From the NCBI RefSeq assembly GCF_026157085.1, contig NZ_JANPVN010000001.1, positions 2,267,001-2,331,000 on the forward strand: a stretch of 64,000 nt of DNA, read 5' to 3'. The notes below the pieces were generated by a model, which did not search any database, was not told where the DNA came from, and saw only the letters and a program-made list of their open reading frames with translations. Below, in pieces: positions 55,927-64,000 of this stretch; position 1 is the first letter of the stretch; every line of letters starts with the position of its first letter. Source of the stretch: Sphingomicrobium arenosum. GTDB lineage: Bacteria > Pseudomonadota > Alphaproteobacteria > Sphingomonadales > Sphingomonadaceae. The position numbers and the translations under genes are program-made.

Positions 55927-58341
55927 ATGGAGCGAATGGGGGATCGCGAGTCGCCCGTCTCGCCCGCGGGGGAGACGGAAGCTACGGACCGCTCGAGGCG
56001 GGACGGGGGGATTCAACCCGGTGCGATCGGGCGCGAACTCAAGCTCCTGCTCGCCAACCTTCCCGACAATGTCGATTTCGACAGCGTGGTCGCGCTCGCC
56101 GATGCGCTGCCGGTCATGATCGCTTATTGCGACACGGGGCTGCGCTATCGCTTCGTCAACGCGCCGCTCGCCCACTGGCTGGGCCGCAAGCGCGAGGCGA
56201 TCATCGGGCGCCGTGTCGAGGAGATGATGGGCCCCAAGAGCTATGCCGCGCGCGCGCCCATGCTCGAACGCGCGCTGGCGGGCGAAGCGCAATATTATGC
56301 CGCCGATTACGAGCATCCGCGCCGCGGGATGCTGACGACGCAGGCCGAATATCTCCCCCATGTGGGCAGCGACGGCGAGGTGCGCGGGCTCATCCTGATC
56401 ATCACCGACATCACCGAGCAGCGCGGCGCCGAACATGCGCTGCGCGAGAGCGAGGACCGCTTCCGCCGCATCGCCGACAGCGCGCCGGTGCCCATTTGGG
56501 TGACCGATGCGGGCGGGCGCCGCGACTTCATCAACCGGGCCTATGCCGAGTTCATGGGGATGGTGCGCGAGGATGCCGCCGCGGTCGACTGGACCGACCG
56601 GGTCCATCCCGACGACGAGGCGATGATGCGCGCGGCGCTGGTCGAGGGGCTGAAGAGCGAGGCGCCCTTCGCCTTTTCGGCGCGGGCGCGGCGACATGAC
56701 GGGGAATATCGCTGGATGGCGGCGCAGGTCCAGCCGCGCCGCGACAGCGAGGGGCGGGTCGACGGCTATATCGGCAGCGCGACCGACATCACCGCCGCCA
56801 AGGAGGCCGAAACACAGCTGCGGCGCGAGGTCGCCGACCAGCAGGGCGAATTGGCCTCGAGCGAAAAGCGCTTTCGCGCCGTGTTCGACACGCTCGACAT
56901 GGTCGCGCTGATCGACCTCGACGGGCGCTATATCGACATGAACCGCGCCGCGCGCGCGGTGCTGGGCGAAGAGGCGGTGGCGAGCGGGCGCCCGGCCTGG
57001 GAATTGCCCCCCGTGGCCGACAGCAAGGACAATGCCGCGATCATGCGCGGGTTGATCGAACGCGCGGTCGGGGGCGAGGAAGGGCGGGCCGAGATCGACC
57101 TCGACTTGGAAACCGCTTACGCCACCCATCTCCTCACCATCCGCCCCGTCCTCAATGCGGCGGGCGAGCCCGAATATCTGGTTGGCGAAGCCCGCGACGT
57201 GAGCGCGCTGAAAGCCGCCGAGAGCCAATTGAGGCAGGCGCAGAAGATGGAGGCGCTGGGCCAGCTGACGGGCGGCATCGCGCACGACTTCAACAACCTC
57301 CTCACCGTGGTGCTGGGCGGGCTCGACCTCATCGCCAAGCGGGTCGAGGACGAGAAATTGAAGCGCTACGCCGACAATGCGCTCGCCGCCGCGCAGCGCG
57401 GAGCGCGGCTCACGGGACAATTGCTGACCTTCAGTCGGGTCCAGAAGCTGGAGGTGCGGCCGATCGAACTGGGCGCGATCCTGAAGGAGGTCGGCCCGCT
57501 GATCGCCAATGCGATGGGCGGGCGCTACGAGGTCGAATGGGACGTGGAGGATGATGCGTTGCGCATCCTCGCCGATCCGACCCAGCTCGAGGTGGCGCTG
57601 CTCAACCTTGCCATCAACGCGCGCGATGCGATGTCGAAAGGGGGCAAGCTTACGCTCGCCGCCCATGCCGTGGACTTTGCCGGCGACGGCGAGGTGGAAG
57701 CGGGGCGCTATCTCGAGCTCAGCGTTGCCGACACCGGCTCGGGGATGGCGCCGCGCACGCTGCAAAAGGCGTTCGAGCCCTTCTTCACGACCAAGGACGT
57801 GGGCAAGGGCACGGGGCTCGGCCTGTCGATGGTCTATGGCATGGTGCGCCAGTCGGGCGGCACCGCGCGGATCGAGAGCAAGCTCGGCGAAGGCACCACC
57901 ATCCGGCTCTATTTCCGGCTCGCGGGCGAGGAGGCCGGGGAGGGGCCGAGCGATACGGTGGCGCGCGGCTGTGCCCAGTCGGTGGCGGGGCGGCGCGTGC
58001 TGGTGATCGACGACGACGGCGACGTGCGCGGCTTCATCGCCCAGACGCTCGACGACATGGGGGCGCTGGTGAGAAGCGCGAGCGACGGCAAAACCGGGCT
58101 CGCGGCCTATCGTGCCGAGCGGCCCGACCTCGTCGTGGTGGATTATGCCATGCCCGGCCTGTCGGGCGCCGATGTCGCCGCGGCGATCCTGAAGGAAGCG
58201 CCCGACCAGCCGATCCTGTTCATCTCGGGCTATTCGGAGACCGAGGCGATCAAGCGCCACGCGCCCGAGGCGCGGCTGCTGGCCAAGCCTTTTTCGCCCG
58301 ACGACCTCGAAGCGTCGCTGTGCGACCTGCTCCCGGCCTGA
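55927..58341 (+). CDS. Soluble hybrid histidine kinase with PAS domains and receiver
   Basis: 804 residues. Three PAS-like domains (about 45-170, 170-300, 315-430) are followed by a HisKA domain with the phospho-acceptor in LTGGIAHDFNNLLTVVLGGL, an HATPase domain with NLAINARDAM, ADTGSGM and GTGLGLSMVYG, and a C-terminal receiver with VLVIDDDGDVRGF, Asp in LVVVDYAMPG and Lys in LLAKPFSPDDL. No membrane segment, so the signal is likely internal or redox-like. The output partner is unknown. Confidence 0.93.
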   Translation: MERMGDRESPVSPAGETEATDRSRRDGGIQPGAIGRELKLLLANLPDNVDFDSVVALADALPVMIAYCDTGLRYRFVNAPLAHWLGRKREAIIGRRVEEMMGPKSYAARAPMLERALAGEAQYYAADYEHPRRGMLTTQAEYLPHVGSDGEVRGLILIITDITEQRGAEHALRESEDRFRRIADSAPVPIWVTDAGGRRDFINRAYAEFMGMVREDAAAVDWTDRVHPDDEAMMRAALVEGLKSEAPFAFSARARRHDGEYRWMAAQVQPRRDSEGRVDGYIGSATDITAAKEAETQLRREVADQQGELASSEKRFRAVFDTLDMVALIDLDGRYIDMNRAARAVLGEEAVASGRPAWELPPVADSKDNAAIMRGLIERAVGGEEGRAEIDLDLETAYATHLLTIRPVLNAAGEPEYLVGEARDVSALKAAESQLRQAQKMEALGQLTGGIAHDFNNLLTVVLGGLDLIAKRVEDEKLKRYADNALAAAQRGARLTGQLLTFSRVQKLEVRPIELGAILKEVGPLIANAMGGRYEVEWDVEDDALRILADPTQLEVALLNLAINARDAMSKGGKLTLAAHAVDFAGDGEVEAGRYLELSVADTGSGMAPRTLQKAFEPFFTTKDVGKGTGLGLSMVYGMVRQSGGTARIESKLGEGTTIRLYFRLAGEEAGEGPSDTVARGCAQSVAGRRVLVIDDDGDVRGFIAQTLDDMGALVRSASDGKTGLAAYRAERPDLVVVDYAMPGLSGADVAAAILKEAPDQPILFISGYSETEAIKRHAPEARLLAKPFSPDDLEASLCDLLPA

Positions 58342-58391
58342 GAGAAAGCTGAGGCTTGATCGGGGCGCGCGGCTCGGCCAATCGGGTGGCG

Positions 58392-59117
58392 ATGCGCGCC
58401 TCTCTCTCCCGCTGGCTGCCGCTCGGCACCTTGCTGCTGCTCACCCTACTCTTCTTCGCGCTGGGCGGAGGCGAGCGGCTGGGGATGGAGCGGATCGACG
58501 ACAATCTGGCGCAGGTGCGTACATTGGTCGAGGCACATTGGGTCATCGCGCTCTTTCTCTATTTCCTGCTCTACCTCGCCGCCATCGCGCTCTTGGTGGT
58601 GCCGCCGAGCCTGTTCCTCAGCCTGACGGGCGGCGTCCTGTTCGGGACGGTGGCGGGCGGGCTGGTGTGCGTCATTGCCAAGACCTTGGGCGGCTATGTC
58701 TCCTTCCGGATGTGCCGCTCCTCCTTTCGCGACGGGGTCGAGCGGCTGGGGCCGCGCGCGCGGGCGTTCGCCGACCGGCTCGCCGACCGGGGGCTGTGGC
58801 TGCTGGCGGCGTTCAGGCTGGCGCCGATCTTCCCCTTCGGCACGGTGACGATCGGCGCGGCGGCGGCGCGCATGTCGCGGCGCGATTTCCTCGTGGGGAC
58901 GGTGATCGGGCAGATCCCCTCCTCCTTCATCTACGCCCACCTCGGGTGGAGCGCCTCGCGCGCGGTGCTTCGCGACGAAGCGGGCGCGGCGCGGGCATTG
59001 GGCGACTGGCTCGCCTCGGCGGATTTCCTGCTGCCGAGCCTGTTCCTCATCGCGCTGTCGGGCGTCGCGCTGCTGGTCGACCATGTCGCGCGGCGACGGG
59101 GCGCGGCGCGAGACTGA
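58392..59117 (+). CDS. TVP38/TMEM64 family membrane protein
   Basis: 241 residues from the ATG at 58392 (TTG at 58356 is possible). About five membrane segments. The family region is SLFLSLTGGVLFGTVAGGL and FRLAPIFPFGTVTIGAAAAR, as in DedA-like VTT proteins. Relatives act in membrane lipid handling or metal tolerance; the substrate is not known here. It follows the kinase gene on the same strand. Confidence 0.88.
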   Translation: MRASLSRWLPLGTLLLLTLLFFALGGGERLGMERIDDNLAQVRTLVEAHWVIALFLYFLLYLAAIALLVVPPSLFLSLTGGVLFGTVAGGLVCVIAKTLGGYVSFRMCRSSFRDGVERLGPRARAFADRLADRGLWLLAAFRLAPIFPFGTVTIGAAAARMSRRDFLVGTVIGQIPSSFIYAHLGWSASRAVLRDEAGAARALGDWLASADFLLPSLFLIALSGVALLVDHVARRRGAARD

Positions 59118-59229
59118 CGGTCGTCGACACAAGCCTTGGCTTCATCGAATATTGCTGTTGGCGAACCCCCTACCGCATAGGGCGTGAGCACGGGTCGCGC
59201 CGGGCGGCGCGAAGGCAGGGGACGACATC

Positions 59230-59634
59230 ATGGACATCAGTTACGAACGGGTCGAGCGGATCGATGTGGAGACGTTCCGGCGCGTGCTGGTGGCCTCGGG
59301 GCTGGGCGAGCGGCGACCGGTCGATGACGCCGAGCGGCTCGGGCGCATGGTCGATCATGCCAATCTGACCGTGGTGGCCAAGGACGGGGACAGGGTTGTC
59401 GGCGTATCGCGCGCGCTGACCGATTTCGCTTTCTGCTGCTACCTGTCCGACCTTGCGGTCGATCCCGTCTACAAGGGGCAGGGGATCGGCCAGCGGCTGA
59501 TCGAGGAAACGCGCAGGCATGCCGGGCCCGAGGCGATGTGCCTGCTGCTGTCGGCGCCCGAGGCGGTCGGCTTCTACGAGCGCATAGGCATGCCGAGGAA
59601 CGACCAGGCCTTCATCTACGCGCGCGAACGCTAG
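59230..59634 (+). CDS. GNAT family N-acetyltransferase
   Basis: 134 residues. The acetyl-CoA loop is VDPVYKGQGIGQRLIEET (Q/RxxGxG/A) preceded by the strand YLSDLAVDPVY; the C-terminal GFYERIGMPRNDQAF is typical. The acceptor substrate is unknown. Confidence 0.9.
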   Translation: MDISYERVERIDVETFRRVLVASGLGERRPVDDAERLGRMVDHANLTVVAKDGDRVVGVSRALTDFAFCCYLSDLAVDPVYKGQGIGQRLIEETRRHAGPEAMCLLLSAPEAVGFYERIGMPRNDQAFIYARER

Positions 59635-59668
59635 CGGTTTCTCTCGGCGCGAGCGCCGGGGTGGCGCC

Positions 59669-62011
59669 TCAGCCCGCCTTCTTGGCGAGGCCCATGACCA
59701 TCTGGCCGGCGCGCTCGAAGGTGAGCGGGCGGCCGAAGAGATAGCCCTGGATGGTGTCGACGCCGAGGTTGCGCATGCGCTCGAAATCCTCGGCGGTCTC
59801 GACGCCTTCCGCCGTGACGTTCATGCGGAACGACTTGGCGAGCTGGACGATCGACTTGATGATCGCGACATTTTCCTCGCGCGTGCCGGCCTCGCGCACG
59901 AAGCTGCCGTCGATCTTCAGCTTATGGAAGACGGCCTTGTTCAAATAGCCGATCGAGGAATAGCCGGTACCGAAATCGTCCAAGGCGATGCCGACGCCCA
60001 GCTGGCGCAGGCGCTGGAGGATCTCGAGCGTCGACGAATTGTTGCCGAGGAAGATACCCTCGGTGACTTCGAGTTCGAGGCGGTTGCCCGGCACCTTGTG
60101 ACGCGCCAGCGCCTGGCTGACGAGCTGGGGCAGCGAGGGCATCTGGATCTGCTTGGGGCTGACGTTGACCGCGACCGTGATCGGCTCGGGCCATTTGGCG
60201 AGCGTGCGGCAGGCTTCCTCGATGACCCATTGGCCGATTTCCATCATCAAGCCGCATTCCTCGGCGATGGGGATGAAGACCGGCGGCGGCACGAGCCCGC
60301 GCTTGGGGTGGTTCCAGCGAATGAGCGCCTCGAAGCCGATGAGCTTCTGGTCCTTGGCCGAGACGAGCGGCTGGTAGAGGAGGTGGAACTGCTGGCTGGC
60401 GACGGCCGCGCGAAGGTCGCTTTCGAGGCGGACGCGGTCTTCCTGCTCGCTCATCAGTTCGGAACTGAAATATTTGGCCACGCCGCGGCCTGCATTCTTG
60501 GCCTCGTAGAGCGCGAGGTCGGCCTTGAGGATGAGATCGTCGACGGTGGCGCCGTCGATGGGGCCGAAGGCACAGCCGATCGACACGCCGATGCGGATCT
60601 CGATCTGGTCGATCATATAGGGTTCGGCGACGGAGGCGATGATGCGCTCGGCCAGCGCCTGCACGCCCTTGCGGCTCTGCGCGTCCTTGATGATGATGGC
60701 GAATTCATCGCCGCCCATGCGCCCGACATGGCCCATGTCGCCGACCTCGTCGACAAGTCGCTTGGCGACCGCCTGGAGGACGGCATCGCCCTTAGGGTGG
60801 CCGAAGGTGTCGTTGACCGGCTTGAAGCCGTCGAGATCGAGGAACATGATCGCGCAAGGCACGTTCGAGCTGGTCGCATGGCGCAGCGCCTCGCCCGCGA
60901 GCTGGCGCACGCGGCCACGGTTGGGCAGCCCCGACAGGACGTCGACATTGGCGAGATGGGTCAGGCGTTCCTGCTGCTGGCGCACCTCGGTAATGTCGCT
61001 GCCCACGCCGCGGAAACCGGCGAAGCGGCCGGCATGGTCGATGATGGGATCGCCCGCAAGGCTGATCCAGCGCGACCCGCGCCCGGTCTCGAGCTCCATC
61101 TCGAGGTTCTGGAAGGGCTTGTGCTCGTAGAGGACGGCGCCGAATTCCTTCTGCCCGCCGAGGAGGGCGGGGAGCGCGTGGCCGATGATGGCGGACGAGG
61201 GCCGCCCGATGAGCGCGACCATACGGCTGGAGAGGTAGGTAACGCGATTTTCCTCGTCGACCTGCCACAGCCAGCCCACGCCGCGCTTTTCATATTCCTG
61301 GAGGAGGAGCGAGGCGCTTTCGGACTGCGAGCCGACATCGGCGTTGGTCTTCAATTGATGGAAGGCCCAGCGCGCGACGGTCATGACGCCCGCCATGGCG
61401 ACGCCGATGACGAAGATGATCGCGACCATATGCTCGATCGGCACGGTGTTGCGGCCGATGAAGAGATTGACGCACAAGGCGGTGACGAAGACCGTCATCC
61501 ACGTCATGGCGGCGGTCGGCACGGCGACGAGGCCCAAGGCGGCGACGCCCAATCCCGCGATGACCGAGGCGGCGATGATCTGGTCCGACGGCGACAGGCC
61601 GGCGAACACCATCATCGGCAGGCTGAGCCAGACGGCGGCGCGCAGCGCGACGTCGGAAATCATCAGCCAGTGCGGCACGCGGCGCCCCGAGCGCCCGATA
61701 TGGGTGATGGCCTGGCGCCGCGCGAGCATGGTCATGGCAATGTTGATGCCGCCGACGGCGAGGATCCAGCCGCCCATCAGCACGATCTGGATCGAGCTGT
61801 GCATCGAGGCGGCGAACAAGAGGGCGGCGAGGATGTTGGCGGCGGCGAAGAAAGGCGCGAGCTGGGCGCGGCTGATCAACTGGACGTCGCGCAGCGGAGT
61901 CGAGGCCTGGTCGTCATGCACGCCCTGCGCGACGCCCAAGGAGGCGCCGTCGGGCAATTTGGCCGAAATCATGCGTTTGTAGCGGTCCGGGGCCTGATAC
62001 ATTCGACTCAC
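59669..62011 (-). CDS. Membrane GGDEF-EAL protein with PAS domain (c-di-GMP turnover)
   Basis: 780 residues. An N-terminal block with about six membrane helices (50-200) is followed by a PAS domain (about 225-345), a GGDEF domain with intact active site GRMGGDEFAIII (diguanylate cyclase), and an EAL domain with LIGFEALIRWNHPKRG and DDFGTGYSSIGYLNKAVF (phosphodiesterase). Both sites look catalytic. The start is GTG 62011 or ATG 62002; the ribosome site AGGAG is close to both. It may supply or remove messenger for the PilZ protein at 24.3 kb. Confidence 0.94.
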   Translation of the reverse strand: MSRMYQAPDRYKRMISAKLPDGASLGVAQGVHDDQASTPLRDVQLISRAQLAPFFAAANILAALLFAASMHSSIQIVLMGGWILAVGGINIAMTMLARRQAITHIGRSGRRVPHWLMISDVALRAAVWLSLPMMVFAGLSPSDQIIAASVIAGLGVAALGLVAVPTAAMTWMTVFVTALCVNLFIGRNTVPIEHMVAIIFVIGVAMAGVMTVARWAFHQLKTNADVGSQSESASLLLQEYEKRGVGWLWQVDEENRVTYLSSRMVALIGRPSSAIIGHALPALLGGQKEFGAVLYEHKPFQNLEMELETGRGSRWISLAGDPIIDHAGRFAGFRGVGSDITEVRQQQERLTHLANVDVLSGLPNRGRVRQLAGEALRHATSSNVPCAIMFLDLDGFKPVNDTFGHPKGDAVLQAVAKRLVDEVGDMGHVGRMGGDEFAIIIKDAQSRKGVQALAERIIASVAEPYMIDQIEIRIGVSIGCAFGPIDGATVDDLILKADLALYEAKNAGRGVAKYFSSELMSEQEDRVRLESDLRAAVASQQFHLLYQPLVSAKDQKLIGFEALIRWNHPKRGLVPPPVFIPIAEECGLMMEIGQWVIEEACRTLAKWPEPITVAVNVSPKQIQMPSLPQLVSQALARHKVPGNRLELEVTEGIFLGNNSSTLEILQRLRQLGVGIALDDFGTGYSSIGYLNKAVFHKLKIDGSFVREAGTREENVAIIKSIVQLAKSFRMNVTAEGVETAEDFERMRNLGVDTIQGYLFGRPLTFERAGQMVMGLAKKAG

Positions 62012-62074
62012 GCGCTCCTGTTGTAGAGCGCATGGCCTAGCCTCCGGGTGGTTACGACCGGGTTAAGACCGTGG

Positions 62075-64000
62075 TTAACTTTGCGTTGAACCTGCTCCGT
62101 CTTCGGTCCGACCCAGACCCATTTCGTCCAATTCCTGGAAGGTGACGGGGTGATAGAGCGGGCGCGCGCGCGGATAGATGTCCCTGGCGATCGGCAGGCC
62201 CCACTGCTCGTCCTCGGCGAGCGCGACGAACAGCGGGCGGACGAACTTGCGGCGGCCTTGGCCGGTCAGGAAGGCATCGAGCGTCTCGACCGCCGGATCG
62301 TAGCGATTGGCGATGGCGAGCTTGAGCCAGAGGAAGAGGATCTCGTTGTTGCCGGTGTCGGACAGGCCGTAGGCATTGTCGAGCGCGGCGAGACGTTCGG
62401 TGTCCATGTCACTGTCGATCTTGCCGAGGAAACGCAGCCGCTCGGCGGTGTTCCATTCGGCCCAGCCGAGCTCGGCGGGATCGCGGCCACCGTCGAAATC
62501 GGTGACGGCGGCATCGACCTCGGCAAAGGCCTGCGCATTGCCGCGCGCAATATTCTCGGGAAGGCCGGGTTCGTAGATCCAGTCGCGAAGCCCGAAGCTC
62601 GCGATCTTTTCCTCATCGCCGTCGAACAATTGCTCGCTCACCGCCTCGAAGAACATCGAGGAGGTCACGGGTTCGAAGGCATGGTCGTCGAACCAGCGGC
62701 GGATGAAGGCGTCGAACTTCTCGCGCCCGACCTCGGCCTCCAGGGTGCGCAGGAAGGCCGCGCCCTTGTCATAGGGGATGGAGGTGAAGCCGTCGTCGGG
62801 ATGACGCCCGGCAAGGTCGACCGCGAGCACCTGGTCGCGTTCCTCCAGTTCGGCGATGGCGCCGTCGGTCTCGTCGAGCGACAGGCTGACCGCCTGGTCA
62901 TAGGCATCCTCGCCATAGACCGCCTCGACGATGCGCTGCTCGGCATAGACGGTCATGCCCTCGTTGAGCCAGAAATCGGCCCAGGTGGCGTTGGTCGCGA
63001 GATTGCCCGACCAGCTGTGCGCCAGTTCGTGCGCGATCAAGGCGGTGAGCGACTTGTCGCCCGCGATGAAGGTCGGGGTGAGGAAGGTGAGAACCGGGTT
63101 TTCCATGCCGCCGAAGGGGAAGCTGGGGGGCAGGACGATCATGTCGTAGCGCTCCCAGCGATAGGGGCCGAAGAGCTTTTCCGACACCGCAATCATGCGT
63201 TCGGTGTCGGCCAGTTCGGCGGCGGCCGCATCGAGCATTTCGGGTTCGGCCCAGACGCCCGAGCGCAGCCCCAGCGGCTTGAACTCGATGTCGCCGACCG
63301 CGACGGCGATGAGATAGGGCGGCACCGACTTGTCCATCTCGAAGGAGAAGATGCGGTGGTCGGGGCCGTCGGGGACGGGGTCGCCAGCGCTCGGCGCGCT
63401 CATGACGGCGGTCAGCGGGTTGGGGACGCGGATTTTCGCTTCCCACGTCTGGCGGATGCCGGGGCTGTCCTGCGTCGGAATCCACGAGCGGTTGAGGATC
63501 GACTGGCCCTGCGAAAAGAGGAAGGGATGTTCCTTGCCCGCGGTCTGTTCGGGGCTGAGGAACTGGAGCGCGTCGCTGTCGGGTGCGGCGACATAATCGA
63601 TGACGATCTGTTCGGCGTCGCCGAGCTGGACGGTGATCGGCTGGCCGAGCTCGTCATTGCCCTCGCCGACCTCATAGGCGAGCGCGCTGCCATCTGGGGC
63701 GGTGATCGAATTGATGGTGAGATTGCGGCTGTCGAGGACGATCTCGGTCGCATCCTCGGCGGCAAGGACGTCGAGCGTGGCGGTGCCCGACACGCGCTTG
63801 GCGTCGAAATCCATGTCGAGGTCGAGCGCGACATGGTGGACGCGCGCTTCCAGCGGCTTGGCATAGCTATGCTGGTCGACCGCATCCTCGCGGTCGAGGA
63901 TCGGGGCGATGGCGGTCGCATCACCGGTGGCGCGAGTATCGTCGCTCTTGGTGGAACAGCTGGCGAGAAGGGCAGCCCCCAGGGCGACCAACGCGAAACG
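62075..64000 (-). CDS. M1 family metallopeptidase, lipoprotein; 5' end beyond window
   Basis: At least 641 residues; the frame stays open to the last base and the start lies outside. The visible N-terminus has a hydrophobic run ending LLASC, a lipobox. The exopeptidase motif FGGMENPVLTF (GxMEN) and the zinc motif HELAHSWSGNLATNATWADF with the later Glu in LNEGMTVYAEQRI are intact. It is a periplasmic aminopeptidase of the leukotriene-A4-hydrolase-like group. A TTG at 63991 lies inside the signal and is not the start. Confidence 0.93.
   Translation of the reverse strand, partial: RFALVALGAALLASCSTKSDDTRATGDATAIAPILDREDAVDQHSYAKPLEARVHHVALDLDMDFDAKRVSGTATLDVLAAEDATEIVLDSRNLTINSITAPDGSALAYEVGEGNDELGQPITVQLGDAEQIVIDYVAAPDSDALQFLSPEQTAGKEHPFLFSQGQSILNRSWIPTQDSPGIRQTWEAKIRVPNPLTAVMSAPSAGDPVPDGPDHRIFSFEMDKSVPPYLIAVAVGDIEFKPLGLRSGVWAEPEMLDAAAAELADTERMIAVSEKLFGPYRWERYDMIVLPPSFPFGGMENPVLTFLTPTFIAGDKSLTALIAHELAHSWSGNLATNATWADFWLNEGMTVYAEQRIVEAVYGEDAYDQAVSLSLDETDGAIAELEERDQVLAVDLAGRHPDDGFTSIPYDKGAAFLRTLEAEVGREKFDAFIRRWFDDHAFEPVTSSMFFEAVSEQLFDGDEEKIASFGLRDWIYEPGLPENIARGNAQAFAEVDAAVTDFDGGRDPAELGWAEWNTAERLRFLGKIDSDMDTERLAALDNAYGLSDTGNNEILFLWLKLAIANRYDPAVETLDAFLTGQGRRKFVRPLFVALAEDEQWGLPIARDIYPRARPLYHPVTFQELDEMGLGRTEDGAGSTQS

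Noticed and set aside
55810..58260. An 816-codon frame opposite the hybrid kinase
   Set aside because: Antisense to a clear histidine kinase with all motifs; no domain recognised in the shadow.
59924..62026. A 700-codon plus-strand frame
   Set aside because: Antisense to the GGDEF-EAL gene; low-complexity acidic translation.

Overview
The window is chromosomal DNA from a GC-rich alphaproteobacterium, most probably a sphingomonad (order Sphingomonadales). The evidence is the aa3 cytochrome oxidase genes ctaB-coxF-ctaG-coxC-DUF983-SURF1 in the usual alphaproteobacterial order, a pyrE-pdxJ-acpS-lepB run, many TonB-era outer-membrane and secreted peptidase genes, the CCCAGC-GAAG-GCTGGG extragenic palindrome common in this group, and dense packing with ATGA/GTGA stop-start overlaps. 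I cannot fix the genus from sequence alone.

Layout. 0-2.6 kb: 3' part of a GloVer-repeat lipoprotein, tRNA-Ser(GGA), a small zincin and the haem exporter genes ccmAB. 2.6-6.9 kb: an rRNA methyltransferase and the second half of the cytochrome oxidase locus (SURF1, DUF983, coxC, ctaG, a 47-aa coxF-like gene, ctaB). 7-11.5 kb: a cyclophilin, a membrane-bound winged-helix regulator, and phoU facing a phosphate-type porin, both with PhoB-box-like sequences. 11.8-14.6 kb: coxA and coxB, so the oxidase locus is split by the phosphate genes. 14.7-20.5 kb: pyrE, a serine hydrolase, pdxJ, acpS, lepB, an AI-2E family transporter, an FKBP and rpsU. 20.8-30.5 kb: two different L,D-transpeptidases, a PilZ protein, a GDSL esterase, an ABC transporter of the YbbA/YbbP type and small proteins of unknown function.

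30.5-36.1 kb is the most interesting part: a complete lasso-peptide (RiPP) gene cluster, with two adjacent precursor genes too small for ordinary ORF calling, cyclase (C), leader protease (B2), leader-binding RRE protein (B1), ABC exporter (D) and a divergent HPr-kinase-like gene. Both precursors end in Ser, as expected if the kinase phosphorylates the C-terminus as in the paeninodin type. Both lack the usual Thr at position -2 of the leader (Met instead), and both carry two Cys in the predicted core.

36-47 kb: rpmJ, secreted M28 and cytosolic M14 peptidases, gpmA, purE-purK, an M16 double-domain peptidase, DUF1206 and lepA. 47.4-50.6 kb: a lower-GC island with a 5-methylcytosine DNA methyltransferase overlapping a MORC/MutL-like GHKL ATPase with a nuclease-like C-terminus; this is a candidate restriction-modification or defence system and is bordered by palindromic sequence. 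50.6-64 kb: a conserved-looking protein of unknown function, a DEAD-box RNA helicase, a large secreted protein of unknown function, a hybrid histidine kinase, a TVP38-like membrane protein, a GNAT acetyltransferase, a GGDEF-EAL protein and an M1 aminopeptidase that runs off the right edge.

A two-hairpin repeat with covarying stems occurs at 11.7 kb and 51.65 kb and matches no feature I can name.
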